From positions 7,254,001-7,318,000 of the forward strand of contig NZ_CP070326.1 of the NCBI RefSeq assembly GCF_016917755.1: a stretch of DNA of 64,000 nucleotides, read 5' to 3'. The notes under the pieces are model-generated. The model was not told where the DNA came from and did not search any database. It saw nothing but the letters and a program-made list of their open reading frames with translations. This document shows, one piece after another, positions 52,508 to 61,003 of this stretch. The DNA is from Streptomyces noursei (GTDB lineage Bacteria; Actinomycetota; Actinomycetes; Streptomycetales; Streptomycetaceae). A program made the position numbers and the translations under genes. The first letter of the stretch is position 1, and every line of letters begins with the position of its first letter.

Positions 52508-53494
52508 TCAGTCTCCGCCGCCGCAGCCCCCGCCGCCGCACCCGGAGCCGCCACAGCCCGAACTCCCGCCGCACGACGACCCGCCGCCGCACGAGGACGC
52601 CCCGCATCCGGAGTCCCCACCGCCGTCCGAGGAGCCGCACCACGCCGAGCCCGCGTCCCCGCCGCACCCGCCGGAGCCCGCCGACGACCCGCCGGACGGC
52701 GTCGAGGCCGCCACCGCCCCCTGGGCCTGCACGAAGTGGTCCCGCAGCAACTCGTCCGCGAGCACCGCGGTACCGCCCAGCGCCACCGCCAGCCCGGCGA
52801 CCTGCCAGGCCGCCTCCAGGCTCCGGAGGTCGTCGGGCCGGGTGCCCCGGGGCCGGGCCGCGGCCAGGGCGGACCGGCCCGCCCGGGTGATCCGGCGGGT
52901 GAACAACCGCCGGCACGGCAGCCCGACCAGCAGACCCACGGCCACCGCCGGGACGACCCGGACGGCCACCGGCGGTGCCCACGGACCACCGCCGTCGCGG
53001 ACGGCGAGGAAGGACAGCACCAGCGCGACGGCGAAGAGCACGACGCTCGCCTTCACCTGGAGCCCGGCCAGCAGCCGCCAGCCCCGGCCGGCGCGCGGCG
53101 GGCGCAGCAGCCCCCGGGCCGCCAGTCGGTCGCCGACCTCCTGCACCGCCGCACTGCGCATCGCCCGCCCGCGGACGGCGGCCAGCGCCCCGCCCGGGGT
53201 GGCGGCGACCGCGTCCAGCACGGCCGTCTCCACCGGGTCGTGCGCGGCGGCGCGCCGCACCGTCACCACGCCCGGGCCGCCGATCGCCAGCCGCCCGTCC
53301 TCGTGCATCACCCAGAGCGCGGTGTCCGCCACCCGGCCCGGCCCGCCGGCCAGGAACGCCAACTCCCGGACGTCACGGGTCGGTCCGGCCACCCGCCCGA
53401 CCGCCGGCGTCCGCAGCCGCACCACCAGGGCCCCGACGAGCAGCGCCAGCGACGACAGGCCGAGGCCCAGATACACCCCTTGTGTGAACGACAC
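52508..53494 (-). CDS. TIGR04222 membrane protein with Cys/Gly-rich tail (candidate modified substrate)
   Basis: 328 residues. One N-terminal membrane segment (about 7-26), TIGR04222 core RELAFLAGGPGRVADTALWV (about 43-62), two more membrane segments (about 150-165 and 180-195), then a tail. Residues 275-328 are almost only Gly, Ser, Cys, Asp and Ala, with eight Cys, most as C-GG-x(2,3)-C at four- to five-residue spacing, and the chain ends in GGGD. The gene starts at GTG 53494 nine bases after the partner gene and forms an operon with it and with the DUF692 enzyme. The tail looks like a repeated, tethered substrate or metal ligand. Function unproven. Confidence 0.8.
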   Translation of the reverse strand: MSFTQGVYLGLGLSSLALLVGALVVRLRTPAVGRVAGPTRDVRELAFLAGGPGRVADTALWVMHEDGRLAIGGPGVVTVRRAAAHDPVETAVLDAVAATPGGALAAVRGRAMRSAAVQEVGDRLAARGLLRPPRAGRGWRLLAGLQVKASVVLFAVALVLSFLAVRDGGGPWAPPVAVRVVPAVAVGLLVGLPCRRLFTRRITRAGRSALAAARPRGTRPDDLRSLEAAWQVAGLAVALGGTAVLADELLRDHFVQAQGAVAASTPSGGSSAGSGGCGGDAGSAWCGSSDGGGDSGCGASSCGGGSSCGGSSGCGGSGCGGGGCGGGD

Positions 53495-53503
53495 GGCGGC
53501 ACC

Positions 53504-53974
53504 TCACTTCCGGCGCAGCGCGCGCTGCAGGATTCCTGCCCGCCGGGCGGCGGCCCGCGCGAGCTGCGCCGCGCGGCGCCCGGACGGCGGTCGCGGACCG
53601 GCGCGGTCGCGCCACCAGTGCGTCAGCCGCCGCCGTGCCACCGGGTCCGCGGGGCGGTCCTGCGCCAGCAGGAACGCCGCGAAGTCCAGGGCGTCCTGGC
53701 GGTAGCCGCCGGCCATGGGGCGGCGCCGGGCGTAGCCGAGGAAGGCCGACCGGTAGCCGTCGCCGAGGATCTCCGTCAGCTCCGGTGCCACCTTGGCGAC
53801 CACCGAGGCCCGCTTGGCGGCCAGGGCCCGGCTCTGCACCCGCAGCCGGGCCGGGTCGAAGCCCTCCGGGGCGGGCGTCCCGGCCACCAGTGCGGACAGC
53901 AGCGCGGCCTGCGCCAGCGCCAACCGCTCACGGGCCGGACCGGTGTCCGCCACCGCCTCAAGCCGCCCGGACAC
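53504..53974 (-). CDS. SCO6045-like partner protein of the DUF692 enzyme
   Basis: 156 residues, mostly helical and Arg/Ala-rich, no signal peptide or membrane segment. I recognise the layout (helical N-terminal region, then SAFLGYARRRPMAGGYRQDA ... FLLAQDRPADPVARRRLTHW) as the uncharacterised SCO6045-like family that accompanies DUF692 genes in Streptomyces. DUF692 enzymes elsewhere need a small partner (MbnC, TglI type) that presents the substrate; this one takes that place. GTG 53974 is seven bases after GGAGG and overlaps the DUF692 stop by 17 bases, so the proteins are probably made together. Partner role is inferred. Confidence 0.7.
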   Translation of the reverse strand: MSGRLEAVADTGPARERLALAQAALLSALVAGTPAPEGFDPARLRVQSRALAAKRASVVAKVAPELTEILGDGYRSAFLGYARRRPMAGGYRQDALDFAAFLLAQDRPADPVARRRLTHWWRDRAGPRPPSGRRAAQLARAAARRAGILQRALRRK

Positions 53975-54800
53975 GGCGCGCCTCCTCCACCACGGCGCGG
54001 ATCGCGTCGAGTTCACCGGCCAGCTCGCCGCCCTCGGGGAAGTCGTCGTCGCGCTCCAGCAGCACGCCCGGCGGATCGGTCCGGGCGCACAGCTCCGCGA
54101 GGACGTCCAGGACCGGCCGGGTCACCGGGTGGGCGTGGCTGTCGTGCCACACCCCGTCCCGCTCGACGCCGCCCGCGACATGTACGTAGGCGAGCGCCTC
54201 GACCGGCAGCTCGTCGAGGGCCGCGGTCGGGTCCTCGCCACGGTTGACGTGGTTGGTGTGGAGGTTGGCGACGTCGATCAGCAGCCCGACCCCGGTGCGC
54301 TCGACCAGCTCGGACAGGAACTGCCCCTCGGTCAGCTCCTCGTCGGGCCAGGCGAACAGCGCGGCGATGTTCTCCAGGGCCAGCGGCACCGGCAGCGCGT
54401 CCTGGGCGATCCGGACGTTCTCGCACAGCACGTCCAGCGCGTCCCGGGTGCGCGGCATCGGCAGCAGGTGCCCCGCCTCCAGCGCCGGCGACGCGATCAG
54501 CGGGCCGCCGGCGCGGACGAACGCGATGTGCTCGGTGACCAGCGGGGCCTCCAGTGCGGTGGCCCGCTCGGCGAGGGCCGCCAGCCGCCCGGCGTCCGGC
54601 CGGTCCGCGCCGCCGAGCCCGAGCGAGACCCCGTGCGGGATCACCGTCGTGCCGCGATCCCGCAACTCCCGCAGGGCGTCCGGGAGATGGCCGGGGCAGA
54701 CGTTCTCGGCCACCACCTCCACCCAGTCCACCCCGGGCAGCGCGGCGATCTCCGCGGCGATCTCCGGCCGCCAGCCGATGCCCGTCCCCAAACGACGCAT
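53958..54800 (-). CDS. DUF692 (MNIO-type) multinuclear iron oxidase
   Basis: 280-residue TIM-barrel protein of the DUF692/MbnB family, non-heme multi-iron enzymes that oxidise Cys, Asp or other residues in peptides. Metal-ligand-type residues are in place: His56 (PHGVSL), Glu90-His91 (VTEHIAF), Glu143 (ALENI), Asp176, Asn179 and His181 (DVANLHTNHVN), His207 (YVHVAGG), Asp220-His222 (DSHAHP) and a C-terminal LLERDDDFP. The start GIGWRPE is typical. It is first in the operon with the SCO6045-like partner and the Cys-tailed membrane protein. No transporter or leader-peptidase gene is attached. Chemistry on the Cys tail is the leading hypothesis. Confidence 0.88.
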   Translation of the reverse strand: MRRLGTGIGWRPEIAAEIAALPGVDWVEVVAENVCPGHLPDALRELRDRGTTVIPHGVSLGLGGADRPDAGRLAALAERATALEAPLVTEHIAFVRAGGPLIASPALEAGHLLPMPRTRDALDVLCENVRIAQDALPVPLALENIAALFAWPDEELTEGQFLSELVERTGVGLLIDVANLHTNHVNRGEDPTAALDELPVEALAYVHVAGGVERDGVWHDSHAHPVTRPVLDVLAELCARTDPPGVLLERDDDFPEGGELAGELDAIRAVVEEARRVRAA

Positions 54801-54956
54801 GGTTCCCCCTTTGTGCTCCCCGCGGTCGGGGTAGTCCTGACCCGGCGCGGGCGGGGCGAATCCCGCACCCGCGCGGTTCAGAGGTTGATTTGAGCTTCTC
54901 TCACCAGAGGCCGGCCCGGCCCGTGCCGTGCGCCGGCCGTTGCGTCCCGCCGCGGC

Positions 54957-55190
54957 TCAGCGGGCGACCTCCCACCCGACCGCCGCGCCCAGCGCCACCA
55001 GCACCCCGCCGGTGGCCTGGTCCAGCCGCCGCCGCACCCGCGGGCGCTGCCCCAGCGCACGGCACAGCGCGGCGCGCCGCCCCGAGCCGAGCGCGGTCCG
55101 CAGAACCACCGCGAAGTCCGGGCCGGGGGAGACGGTGAGCAGTACGGCCACCACGGTGAAGCCGATGAGCGAGGTCAGCATGGGTGACAC
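54957..55190 (-). pseudogene. LysE-family exporter with large internal deletion
   Basis: 77 codons in frame. The first 45 encode the LysE/RhtB N-terminus (LIGFTVVAVLLTVSPGPDFA then VVLRTALGSGRR). The last 28 (RVRRRLDQATGGVLVALGAA) match the C-terminal helix of the same family. About 130 residues that should lie between are gone, and the join is in frame. A working exporter is impossible. GTG 55190 start. Part of a run of damaged genes up to 55803. Confidence 0.7.
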
Positions 55191-55286
55191 GGTATGTCCC
55201 GCCGTGGGCCGGGCCGCCGGCGGGGACGGGGGAGCGGCCCACCGGGGCCCGCCGCCGGCGACCCGGCCGTCGCCCCGCGCACGACG

Positions 55287-55610
55287 TCACGCTCCGGCGG
55301 CCAACAGGCCGTCCAGTTCGGCCGCGAAGAACAGGGCGGGGTCCAGGCCCATGCCGTTGAACTGGCCGGCGAGCGCCAGGGACAGGACACCGTGCAACCG
55401 GGACCAGAAGGCCAGAGCTTTGTGGAGAGCCGCCGGTGGGGCGGGGTGGTCGTGGGCCCATTCCCGGTGCGCTTCCAGGCGGGCGCCGAACGGTGTCGTC
55501 GGTTCGTCCGCGGCGAGGGCTGCGCAGGCGTCGAGCAGGACGGCCGTGATCCGGTCCGCGATGCCGGTGATGTCCTCGGGGGTGTGGTAGCCGGGCGCGG
55601 GGCTGCGCAT
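55287..55610 (-). pseudogene. TetR-family regulator fragment (C-terminal half only)
   Basis: About 107 codons match the ligand-binding half of TetR regulators (ITGIADRITAVLLDACAALA ... LAFWSRLHGVLSLALAGQFN ... ALFFAAELDGLLA). The N-terminal helix-turn-helix is missing. The match stops at about 55610, where a different truncated gene begins on the other strand. It once probably regulated the neighbouring exporter. Confidence 0.6.
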
Positions 55611-55803
55611 CGACGGCGTCCACATATGGAACTTCACCGAGGTCGAGGGCGGGGTCCGGGTGAGCACCGAGGAGACCCGCACCGGCGCCCAGGTCGACGC
55701 GAACGTTCCCGCCGCGACCGCGATCCTGCGTCAGGACCTCGAAGCATGGTTGCGCGAGCTGAAGGCCACCGCCGAAGCGACCAGCCTCGATCAGCGGCAC
55801 TGA
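55600..55803 (+). pseudogene. SRPBCC (polyketide-cyclase-like) fragment, C-terminal part
   Basis: Reading from about 55600 to TGA 55801-55803: GLRIDGVHIWNFTEVEGGVR, then VSTEETRTGAQV and LRQDLEAWLRELKATAEA. This is the last strand pair and C-terminal helix of SRPBCC/START-like proteins. There is no start codon and no N-terminal half. It abuts the TetR fragment head to head at about 55605, marking a deletion or recombination joint. Confidence 0.6.
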
Positions 55804-56028
55804 ACCCCGACGCCCCGATTGTGCGACGAGCGCGGAACTCACCGTCGAAATCGGCCAGTTCACGACGGATGGCGCAGATGACGCGGATGGCGCGGGTGCG
55901 CGGGATGGTGGAGAGGGGCATCCGACAGGGGCGGCGGACCTTCGATCGGGTCCCCGGCGTCCCGAGGGCCGACTTCGGTCGGGCGCCGTCCGGAACGCGG
56001 GCAGCCCGTGGTGCGCAATCCGCACGAC

Positions 56029-56793
56029 CTACGGCCGTGGTGTGCGGGGGAGGGGGCAGAATCGGCTGCCCCCTTCGGTCACCACGGTTTTCCCGGGCGC
56101 GATCTCGGTGAACCCGGCGTCCCGCACCACGGGCAGTCCGCTGGTCGTCAGTGCCGGCCAGGCCGCGGGCGTCGCGGTGCGCACGGCCAGCGGGAACCCT
56201 GCCGCGCGCCAGGCTTCCCGCTCCGCCGTGGACAGCTCCCACCAGGCCAGCTGTGCGCCGTGCCCGGCCTGTGCCATCGCCTTGCCCGCCGACATCTTCA
56301 GCCCGGGATTGAGCCACAGCACCGGCGCGCCGTCCACGGGCTCCGCGGGGGCCTGCGGTTCGTCCAGCTCGGTGCCGGAGACCTGGAGCCGGGCGAGGTC
56401 CTTCGGCCAGCCGTCCAGCGGCACCGGCGGGAAGACCCGCACCTCGGCCTCGCGGCCGGTGACCGTGATGCCGGGCAGGGCCCCGGCCCGCCGCCACTCC
56501 GCTCCGCGCGCCCGCCGGACCACCTTCCGTATCCGGGAGTCCTGCCAGTCGTGCACCGCCCGGGCCCACTCGCCCGCGTCGGTGGCCCGCTCGTCGGAGA
56601 GCAGCACCAGCACCGCCCGCGCCGCGGTCTCCAGCGCGTCCGTGCGCCCGGGGGGTGCGGCCCGCTCCACGCGCACCACCAGCGGCAGGACGTACTCCGG
56701 CGCCGGCTCCGTGGGGGCCTGCGCCCGCTGGTCGTCGATCCGGGTGGGCGCGCTGTGCTCGCCGGACGGGCCGGTGGTCTCGGTACTGGTCAC
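56029..56793 (-). CDS. Peptidyl-tRNA hydrolase family (PTH2-type) protein
   Basis: 254 residues. The C-terminal 110 residues have the PTH2 core: NPGLKMSAGKAMAQAGHGAQ is the conserved K-AxQ-xHA region, followed by FPLAVRTATPAAWPAL and VVRDAGFTEIAPG-type strands. The N-terminal 130 residues are an additional domain not found in archaeal PTH2. It could recycle peptidyl-tRNA, but this longer actinobacterial form is uncharacterised. GTG 56793 start. Single gene, divergent from the ABC operon at 56946. Confidence 0.75.
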   Translation of the reverse strand: MTSTETTGPSGEHSAPTRIDDQRAQAPTEPAPEYVLPLVVRVERAAPPGRTDALETAARAVLVLLSDERATDAGEWARAVHDWQDSRIRKVVRRARGAEWRRAGALPGITVTGREAEVRVFPPVPLDGWPKDLARLQVSGTELDEPQAPAEPVDGAPVLWLNPGLKMSAGKAMAQAGHGAQLAWWELSTAEREAWRAAGFPLAVRTATPAAWPALTTSGLPVVRDAGFTEIAPGKTVVTEGGSRFCPLPRTPRP

Positions 56794-56945
56794 CCGATCA
56801 GTCTGCCAGCCGCCACCGACAGTCCCCCCTCGCGCCCGCCGACGGTCGCCGAACCCGCGCCCGCCGACGCGGTGCTGCCCGCGCCCGGCTACCGTCGGCG
56901 GCTACAGGGGAACAGGAGAACAGGGGAGCGGGGGAGGTGCGGCCG

Positions 56946-57887
56946 ATGCCGCGGCAGGAAGCGCAGCGGATGCGGCTGGACGGGGTCGGGCGGCGCTACG
57001 GCCTGCGCGGGCCCTGGGTGCTGCGCGAGGTGCGGCTCGATGTGCCGGCGGGCGCGCTGTTGCGCATCGAGGGGACCAACGGCAGCGGCAAGTCCACGCT
57101 GCTGCGGCTGCTCGCCGGCATCGACCGGCCCACCACGGGTCGGATCACCGGGCGTCCGCGCACCGCCTACGTGCCCGAGCGGTTCCCGGCCGCCCTGCCG
57201 TTCACCGCCGCCGGTTACCTCGCCCACCTCGGCCGCGTCCACGGCCTGCGGACACCGGAGGCGGCGGACCGTGCCGCCGAGTGGCTGGCGCGCTTCGGCG
57301 CCGCCGGTCACGCCCGGACCCCGCTGGCGGAGCTGTCCAAGGGGACGAGCCAGAAGGTCGCGGTCGCCCAGGCACTGCTCGCCGAGCCCGAACTCCTCGT
57401 CCTGGACGAGGCGTGGACCGGGCTGGACCCGGCCGCCCGCGACACCCTCGACCGCGCGGTCGCCGAACGGGTCGCCGCCGGCGGCACCGTGGTCTTCGTC
57501 GACCACGACCCGCGCCGACTGGCCGGGGCCGCGAGCGCCCGCTACCGCGTCGCCGACGGCCGGCTGCTGCCCCGGGAGCGCGGCACCGCCGCCGAGCCGG
57601 CCGACGGGGTCGACGCCGGTGCCGGCCCGCGGACCGTCGTCGAGGCGGAGGGTCCGCCGGGCAGCCCGCCGCCGTCCGGTCTGCCGGGCGCGCCGGACCT
57701 CGCCCCCGGCCCCGGCAACAGCCTGCGGCTGACCGTCGCCACCGTCCACTCCGACGCCCTGCTGCGCGCCCTGCTCACCGCGCGCCCGCCGTGGCACATC
57801 CGGGCGGTCGCCGCCGACGAGCCGCCCGGCCCCGGAACCCCCGGAACCCCCGGAACCCCTGCTCCCGGAGAGGCTCCCCGTCCATGA
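56946..57887 (+). CDS. ABC transporter ATP-binding protein with C-terminal extension
   Basis: 313 residues. Walker A GTNGSGKST (about 40-48), Walker B LLVLDEAWTGLD and His switch in VFVDHDPRR. The signature loop reads LSKGTSQK rather than LSGGQ, typical of ABC-2 exporters of the CcmA/bacitracin type. After about residue 210 comes a 100-residue Pro/Gly/Ala-rich extension ending in a PGT repeat. It overlaps the permease gene by four bases (ATGA). Substrate unknown. Confidence 0.85.
   Translation: MPRQEAQRMRLDGVGRRYGLRGPWVLREVRLDVPAGALLRIEGTNGSGKSTLLRLLAGIDRPTTGRITGRPRTAYVPERFPAALPFTAAGYLAHLGRVHGLRTPEAADRAAEWLARFGAAGHARTPLAELSKGTSQKVAVAQALLAEPELLVLDEAWTGLDPAARDTLDRAVAERVAAGGTVVFVDHDPRRLAGAASARYRVADGRLLPRERGTAAEPADGVDAGAGPRTVVEAEGPPGSPPPSGLPGAPDLAPGPGNSLRLTVATVHSDALLRALLTARPPWHIRAVAADEPPGPGTPGTPGTPAPGEAPRP
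57831..57857 (+). repeat. Three perfect nine-base repeats in the ABC gene
   Basis: CCCGGAACC three times in a row, encoding PGT-PGT-PGT near the ATPase C-terminus. In-frame, so copy-number change would be tolerated. Confidence 0.75.
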
Positions 57888-58564
57888 CCGCCTCCCTGCC
57901 GGCGCTGGTCCGCTATCAGGCGGCGCTGCTCGTCGGCTCCTACCGTTGGCTGCCGCCGCTCCTCGCCTACGCGGCGTTCCTCGCGATCGGCGTCCAGACC
58001 GGCGGCCCGATCCTGGACGCGTACGGCTACGCCGCCGGCGGGCTGCTGCCGGTCTCCGTCTGGCTGGCCCGGATCTGCGCCACCAACGAGCCGCCGGCCG
58101 CCCGCAGTTGCGTGGCGGCCGCCGCCGGACCCGGCCGGGCGCACCTCGCCGCGCTGCTGGCCGCGGTCGGCGCGGCGCTGGTCCTCGCACTCGCCGGGGC
58201 TGCCTTCGTCGCGCTGCTCTCCGACCCGCACTCGACCGGTCACCGGGTCGCGGTCCCGGTGCTGCCCGCGACCGGCGCCGGGCTGCTCACCGCGTTGGTC
58301 TGCCTCTTGCTGGGCATCGGGATCGGCGCGCTGTGCTCCCCGCCGGTGCTGCGCCGCCCCGGCTGGGGCGTCCCGGTCGGACTGATCGCCGCGCTGCTGG
58401 TCCTCGTGCTGGGTGCGTCGCCCGCCAACGCCGCGCTGCGCGGCATGATCACCGGCTCCGAGCGGGGCACCGTCACCGTGCCCTGGCTGTCGCTCGCCGT
58501 CGCGGTGCCGCTGGCGTCCGCAGCCACGGCCCTGGCCTGCGCCCTCGGCGGGCGCCGCGGCTGA
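57884..58564 (+). CDS. ABC transporter membrane protein
   Basis: 226 residues with six hydrophobic segments (about 20-35, 45-58, 80-100, 125-147, 160-175, 200-222) and few charged residues. It is the evident membrane partner of the preceding ATPase, with which it overlaps (ATGA). The CCxx-type exporter it belongs to is not named; a permease of this size suggests a dimer. No specific family signature is recognised. Confidence 0.75.
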   Translation: MTASLPALVRYQAALLVGSYRWLPPLLAYAAFLAIGVQTGGPILDAYGYAAGGLLPVSVWLARICATNEPPAARSCVAAAAGPGRAHLAALLAAVGAALVLALAGAAFVALLSDPHSTGHRVAVPVLPATGAGLLTALVCLLLGIGIGALCSPPVLRRPGWGVPVGLIAALLVLVLGASPANAALRGMITGSERGTVTVPWLSLAVAVPLASAATALACALGGRRG

Positions 58565-58595
58565 GGGCTCCGGGTCCGCGGCGTAGGCTCGCCCC

Positions 58596-58793
58596 ATGCC
58601 CCGCACCGATCCGCACCCCACGCCCGACCCGGACGGCCCGGGCCCGGAGGCCCCCGGCGCCGACGCGGGCGAGCCCCGCGCAGACTGCGTCGAGTGCGGC
58701 CGTCCGACCGCATACCCGGCGTCCCGGCCGGGCATCGTCCGCTGCCCGGTCTGCGAGTGGCAGGAGGCCCAGCGCTCGGCCTGCTCGGGCTGA
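58596..58793 (+). CDS. Small zinc-ribbon protein
   Basis: 65 residues: a 28-residue Pro/Asp-rich start, then DCVECGRPTAYPASRPGIVR and CPVCEWQE, a CxxC-x17-CxxC zinc ribbon. It is too short for an enzyme and may bind nucleic acid or a protein partner. It lies 31 bases after the ABC permease gene and may share its transcript. Unknown function. Confidence 0.65.
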   Translation: MPRTDPHPTPDPDGPGPEAPGADAGEPRADCVECGRPTAYPASRPGIVRCPVCEWQEAQRSACSG

Positions 58794-58833
58794 CCCGCCC
58801 GGCGCCCGCCGGACGACCGGCCGCCGGCGCCGG

Positions 58834-59961
58834 CTACGCCACCAGCGTCTTGGCGTCCCGGGCCAGCGCGGTCAGCCGGGAGATGGCGCGGAAGTACTTC
58901 TTCCGGTAGCCGCCGCGCAGCATCTCGTCGCTGAACAGCTCGTCGAAGGGCTTGCCGGAGGCCAGCACCGGCACCTCCCGGTCGTAGAGCCGGTCGGCGA
59001 GCACCACCAGACGCAGCGCGGTGGACTGGTCCGGAACCGCCTGCACGTCGGTGAGGCAGACCGCCGCTATGCCGTCGCACATCGCGCCGTACCGGCTGGG
59101 GTGCACCGTCGAGAGGTGGTGCAGGAGGGCCGGGAAGTCGTCGAGCGAGGCGCCGGGGGTGTGGTGCGCCGCGCGGGCCACCGTCTCGTCGTCGTACGGG
59201 GCGGGCGCCTCGGGCAGGCCGCGGTGCCGGTAGTCCTCGCCGTCGATGCGCAGGGCGCGGAAGTGGGCGCTCAGGCCCTGGATCTCGCGCAGGAAGTCGG
59301 CGGCGGCGAACCGGCCCTCGCCGAGCTTGCCGGGCAGCGTGTTGGAGGTGGCGGCCAGCGCCACACCGGACTCCACCAGCTTGCCCAGCAGGGTGGAGAC
59401 CAGCACCGTGTCGCCGGGGTCGTCCAGCTCGAACTCGTCGATGCACAGCAGCCGGTGGGAGCCGAGCGTGCGCACGGTCTGCTGGAAGCCGAGCGCGCCG
59501 ACCAGGTTGGTCAGCTCGACGAAGGTCCCGAACGCCTTGAGCTCGGGGGCGGCGGGGGTCGCGTGCCAGAGGGAGGCGAGCAGGTGGGTCTTGCCGACGC
59601 CGTAGCCGCCGTCCAGATAGACCCCGCGCGGGCCCTTGGGTGCGGCGGTCTTCTTCGGTCCCCGGGAGAACCAGCGCCGCTTCCCGCCGGTGTCCGTGGC
59701 CGCGCCGTCGATGCCCGAGGCGAACGTCCGCAGGACCTGCACGGCCTCGGCCTGGCTGGGCTGCCCCGGGTCCGGCAGGTAGGTGTCGAAGCGGGCGCCC
59801 TGGAAGCGCGGCGGCGGCACCATCTCGGCGACCAGGCGCTCGGCCGGAACGTGCGGCGCGCGGGAGGTGAGCGCGGTGGGCGCCGTGGCGCGGTCCCCGT
59901 CGGCCGGGGGCGCGGCTATCGGAGAGGGGGCGGGGGAGGACGAGCAGTGGGAAGGTGACAC
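58834..59961 (-). CDS. zapE: Cell division protein ZapE (AFG1-like ATPase)
   Basis: 375-residue AAA-like P-loop ATPase: Walker A DGGYGVGKTHLLASL (about 115), Walker B LLCIDEFELDDPGD, sensor-type ATSNTLPGKLGEGRF, and the C-terminal GYRKKYFRAISR. The first 45 residues are Ser/Pro/Ala-rich. The E. coli protein acts on FtsZ rings under stress; the Streptomyces role is not established. GTG 59961. Divergent from the reductase gene at 60029. Confidence 0.88.
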   Translation of the reverse strand: MSPSHCSSSPAPSPIAAPPADGDRATAPTALTSRAPHVPAERLVAEMVPPPRFQGARFDTYLPDPGQPSQAEAVQVLRTFASGIDGAATDTGGKRRWFSRGPKKTAAPKGPRGVYLDGGYGVGKTHLLASLWHATPAAPELKAFGTFVELTNLVGALGFQQTVRTLGSHRLLCIDEFELDDPGDTVLVSTLLGKLVESGVALAATSNTLPGKLGEGRFAAADFLREIQGLSAHFRALRIDGEDYRHRGLPEAPAPYDDETVARAAHHTPGASLDDFPALLHHLSTVHPSRYGAMCDGIAAVCLTDVQAVPDQSTALRLVVLADRLYDREVPVLASGKPFDELFSDEMLRGGYRKKYFRAISRLTALARDAKTLVA

Positions 59962-60028
59962 AGCCGTCCAGCCTAGTCGCTGCGTGGCATCACCCGACCG
60001 GGTGAGCGAGGCATGTCACACTGCGCCC

Positions 60029-60850
60029 ATGCGACGCCTGTTCCCCTTCCCCACCCCGACCACCCCCGCCCCGGAGGCCGACCGGACCGCCGGTCCCGAT
60101 ACGACCGCCGACCGCGAGTGGACGCTGGACGAGCTGGCCACGGCCTATGCGTACCCGGAGGCGGACGACCCGGTGCGGGCCGGCCGCCACGGATGGCTGC
60201 GCGCCAATATGGTGTCCTCCCTGGACGGTGCTGCGCACCACGAGGGGCGTTCCCAGCCGCTCTCCGGGGACGCCGACATGCGGATCTTCGGGGTGCTGCG
60301 GGCGCTCTCGGACGCGGTCGTGGTGGGCGCCGAGACGGTCCGGCGGGAGGGCTACCGGCCGGCCCGCGCCCGGGCCGCGTTCGCCGACCGGCGGGCCGCC
60401 GCCGGACAGGGCCCGGCCCCCGCCATCGCGGTGGTCACCGCGGGCCTGGAGCTGGACTTCGCCCTGCCGCTGTTCACCGAGCCGCTGGTGCCCACCCTGG
60501 TGCTGACCGGGGCCGGTGCCCCCGAGGACCGGGTGCGCGCGGCCCGGGCGGCGGGTGTCGAGGTGCTCTTCGCCGGCGAGGGGCTGGGCGTCGACCCGGC
60601 CCGGGTGGCGGAGGTGCTGGCCGGACGGGGGCACACCCGGCTGCTCACCGAGGGAGGGCCGCGCCTGTTGGGGCAGTTCGCGGCGTCGGGGGCGCTGGAC
60701 GAGATGTGTCTGTCGCTGGCCCCGGTGGTGGCGGTGGGCGATGCGCAGCGGATCATGGACGGGCCCGCGGTCGCGGTTCCCGCGCGGTTCGCGCTGGTGT
60801 CCGTGCTGGAGGAGTCCGGATTCCTGTTCACCCGTTACCGCCGGTTCTGA
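60029..60850 (+). CDS. Pyrimidine reductase family protein (RibD C-terminal-like)
   Basis: 273 residues of the dihydrofolate-reductase-like RibD_C fold. Motifs: NMVSSLDGAAHHEGRSQPLS (substrate), ADMRIFGVLRALSDAVVVGA with ETVRREGY, and LLTEGGPRLLGQFAASGALD near the C-terminus. RibD_C proteins reduce ribosylamino-pyrimidines in riboflavin or cofactor synthesis with NADPH. No deaminase domain or rib operon is attached, so the substrate is uncertain. ATG 60029 opens the protein; upstream reading frame is inside the zapE promoter. Confidence 0.85.
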   Translation: MRRLFPFPTPTTPAPEADRTAGPDTTADREWTLDELATAYAYPEADDPVRAGRHGWLRANMVSSLDGAAHHEGRSQPLSGDADMRIFGVLRALSDAVVVGAETVRREGYRPARARAAFADRRAAAGQGPAPAIAVVTAGLELDFALPLFTEPLVPTLVLTGAGAPEDRVRAARAAGVEVLFAGEGLGVDPARVAEVLAGRGHTRLLTEGGPRLLGQFAASGALDEMCLSLAPVVAVGDAQRIMDGPAVAVPARFALVSVLEESGFLFTRYRRF

Positions 60851-60872
60851 CAGCGCCGCAGGTTCTCGAAAG

Positions 60873-60893
60873 AGCGGAATTATCTGTTCCGCT
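60873..60893. terminator. Short hairpin after the reductase gene
   Basis: AGCGGAA (60873-60879) pairs with TTCCGCT (60887-60893), 22 bases after the stop. Arms are only seven bases, so it could equally be an operator for the next gene. Confidence 0.4.
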
Positions 60894-61003
60894 TAGCTTC
60901 CGTTGGGCACACTAAAAGCCGACAGGTCCCGTGTGGCGACGGGGCAGGATGGTTTCTGTGGGCACCGTGGCGAGCGGTGCGGAAGAGAAGAAGGGCGTCC
61001 GTC

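Noticed and set aside
55804..55921. Minus-strand frame starting MPLSTIPRTRAIRVICAIRR
   Set aside because: Good codon bias for about 30 codons, then it runs antisense through the SRPBCC fragment; no family recognised.
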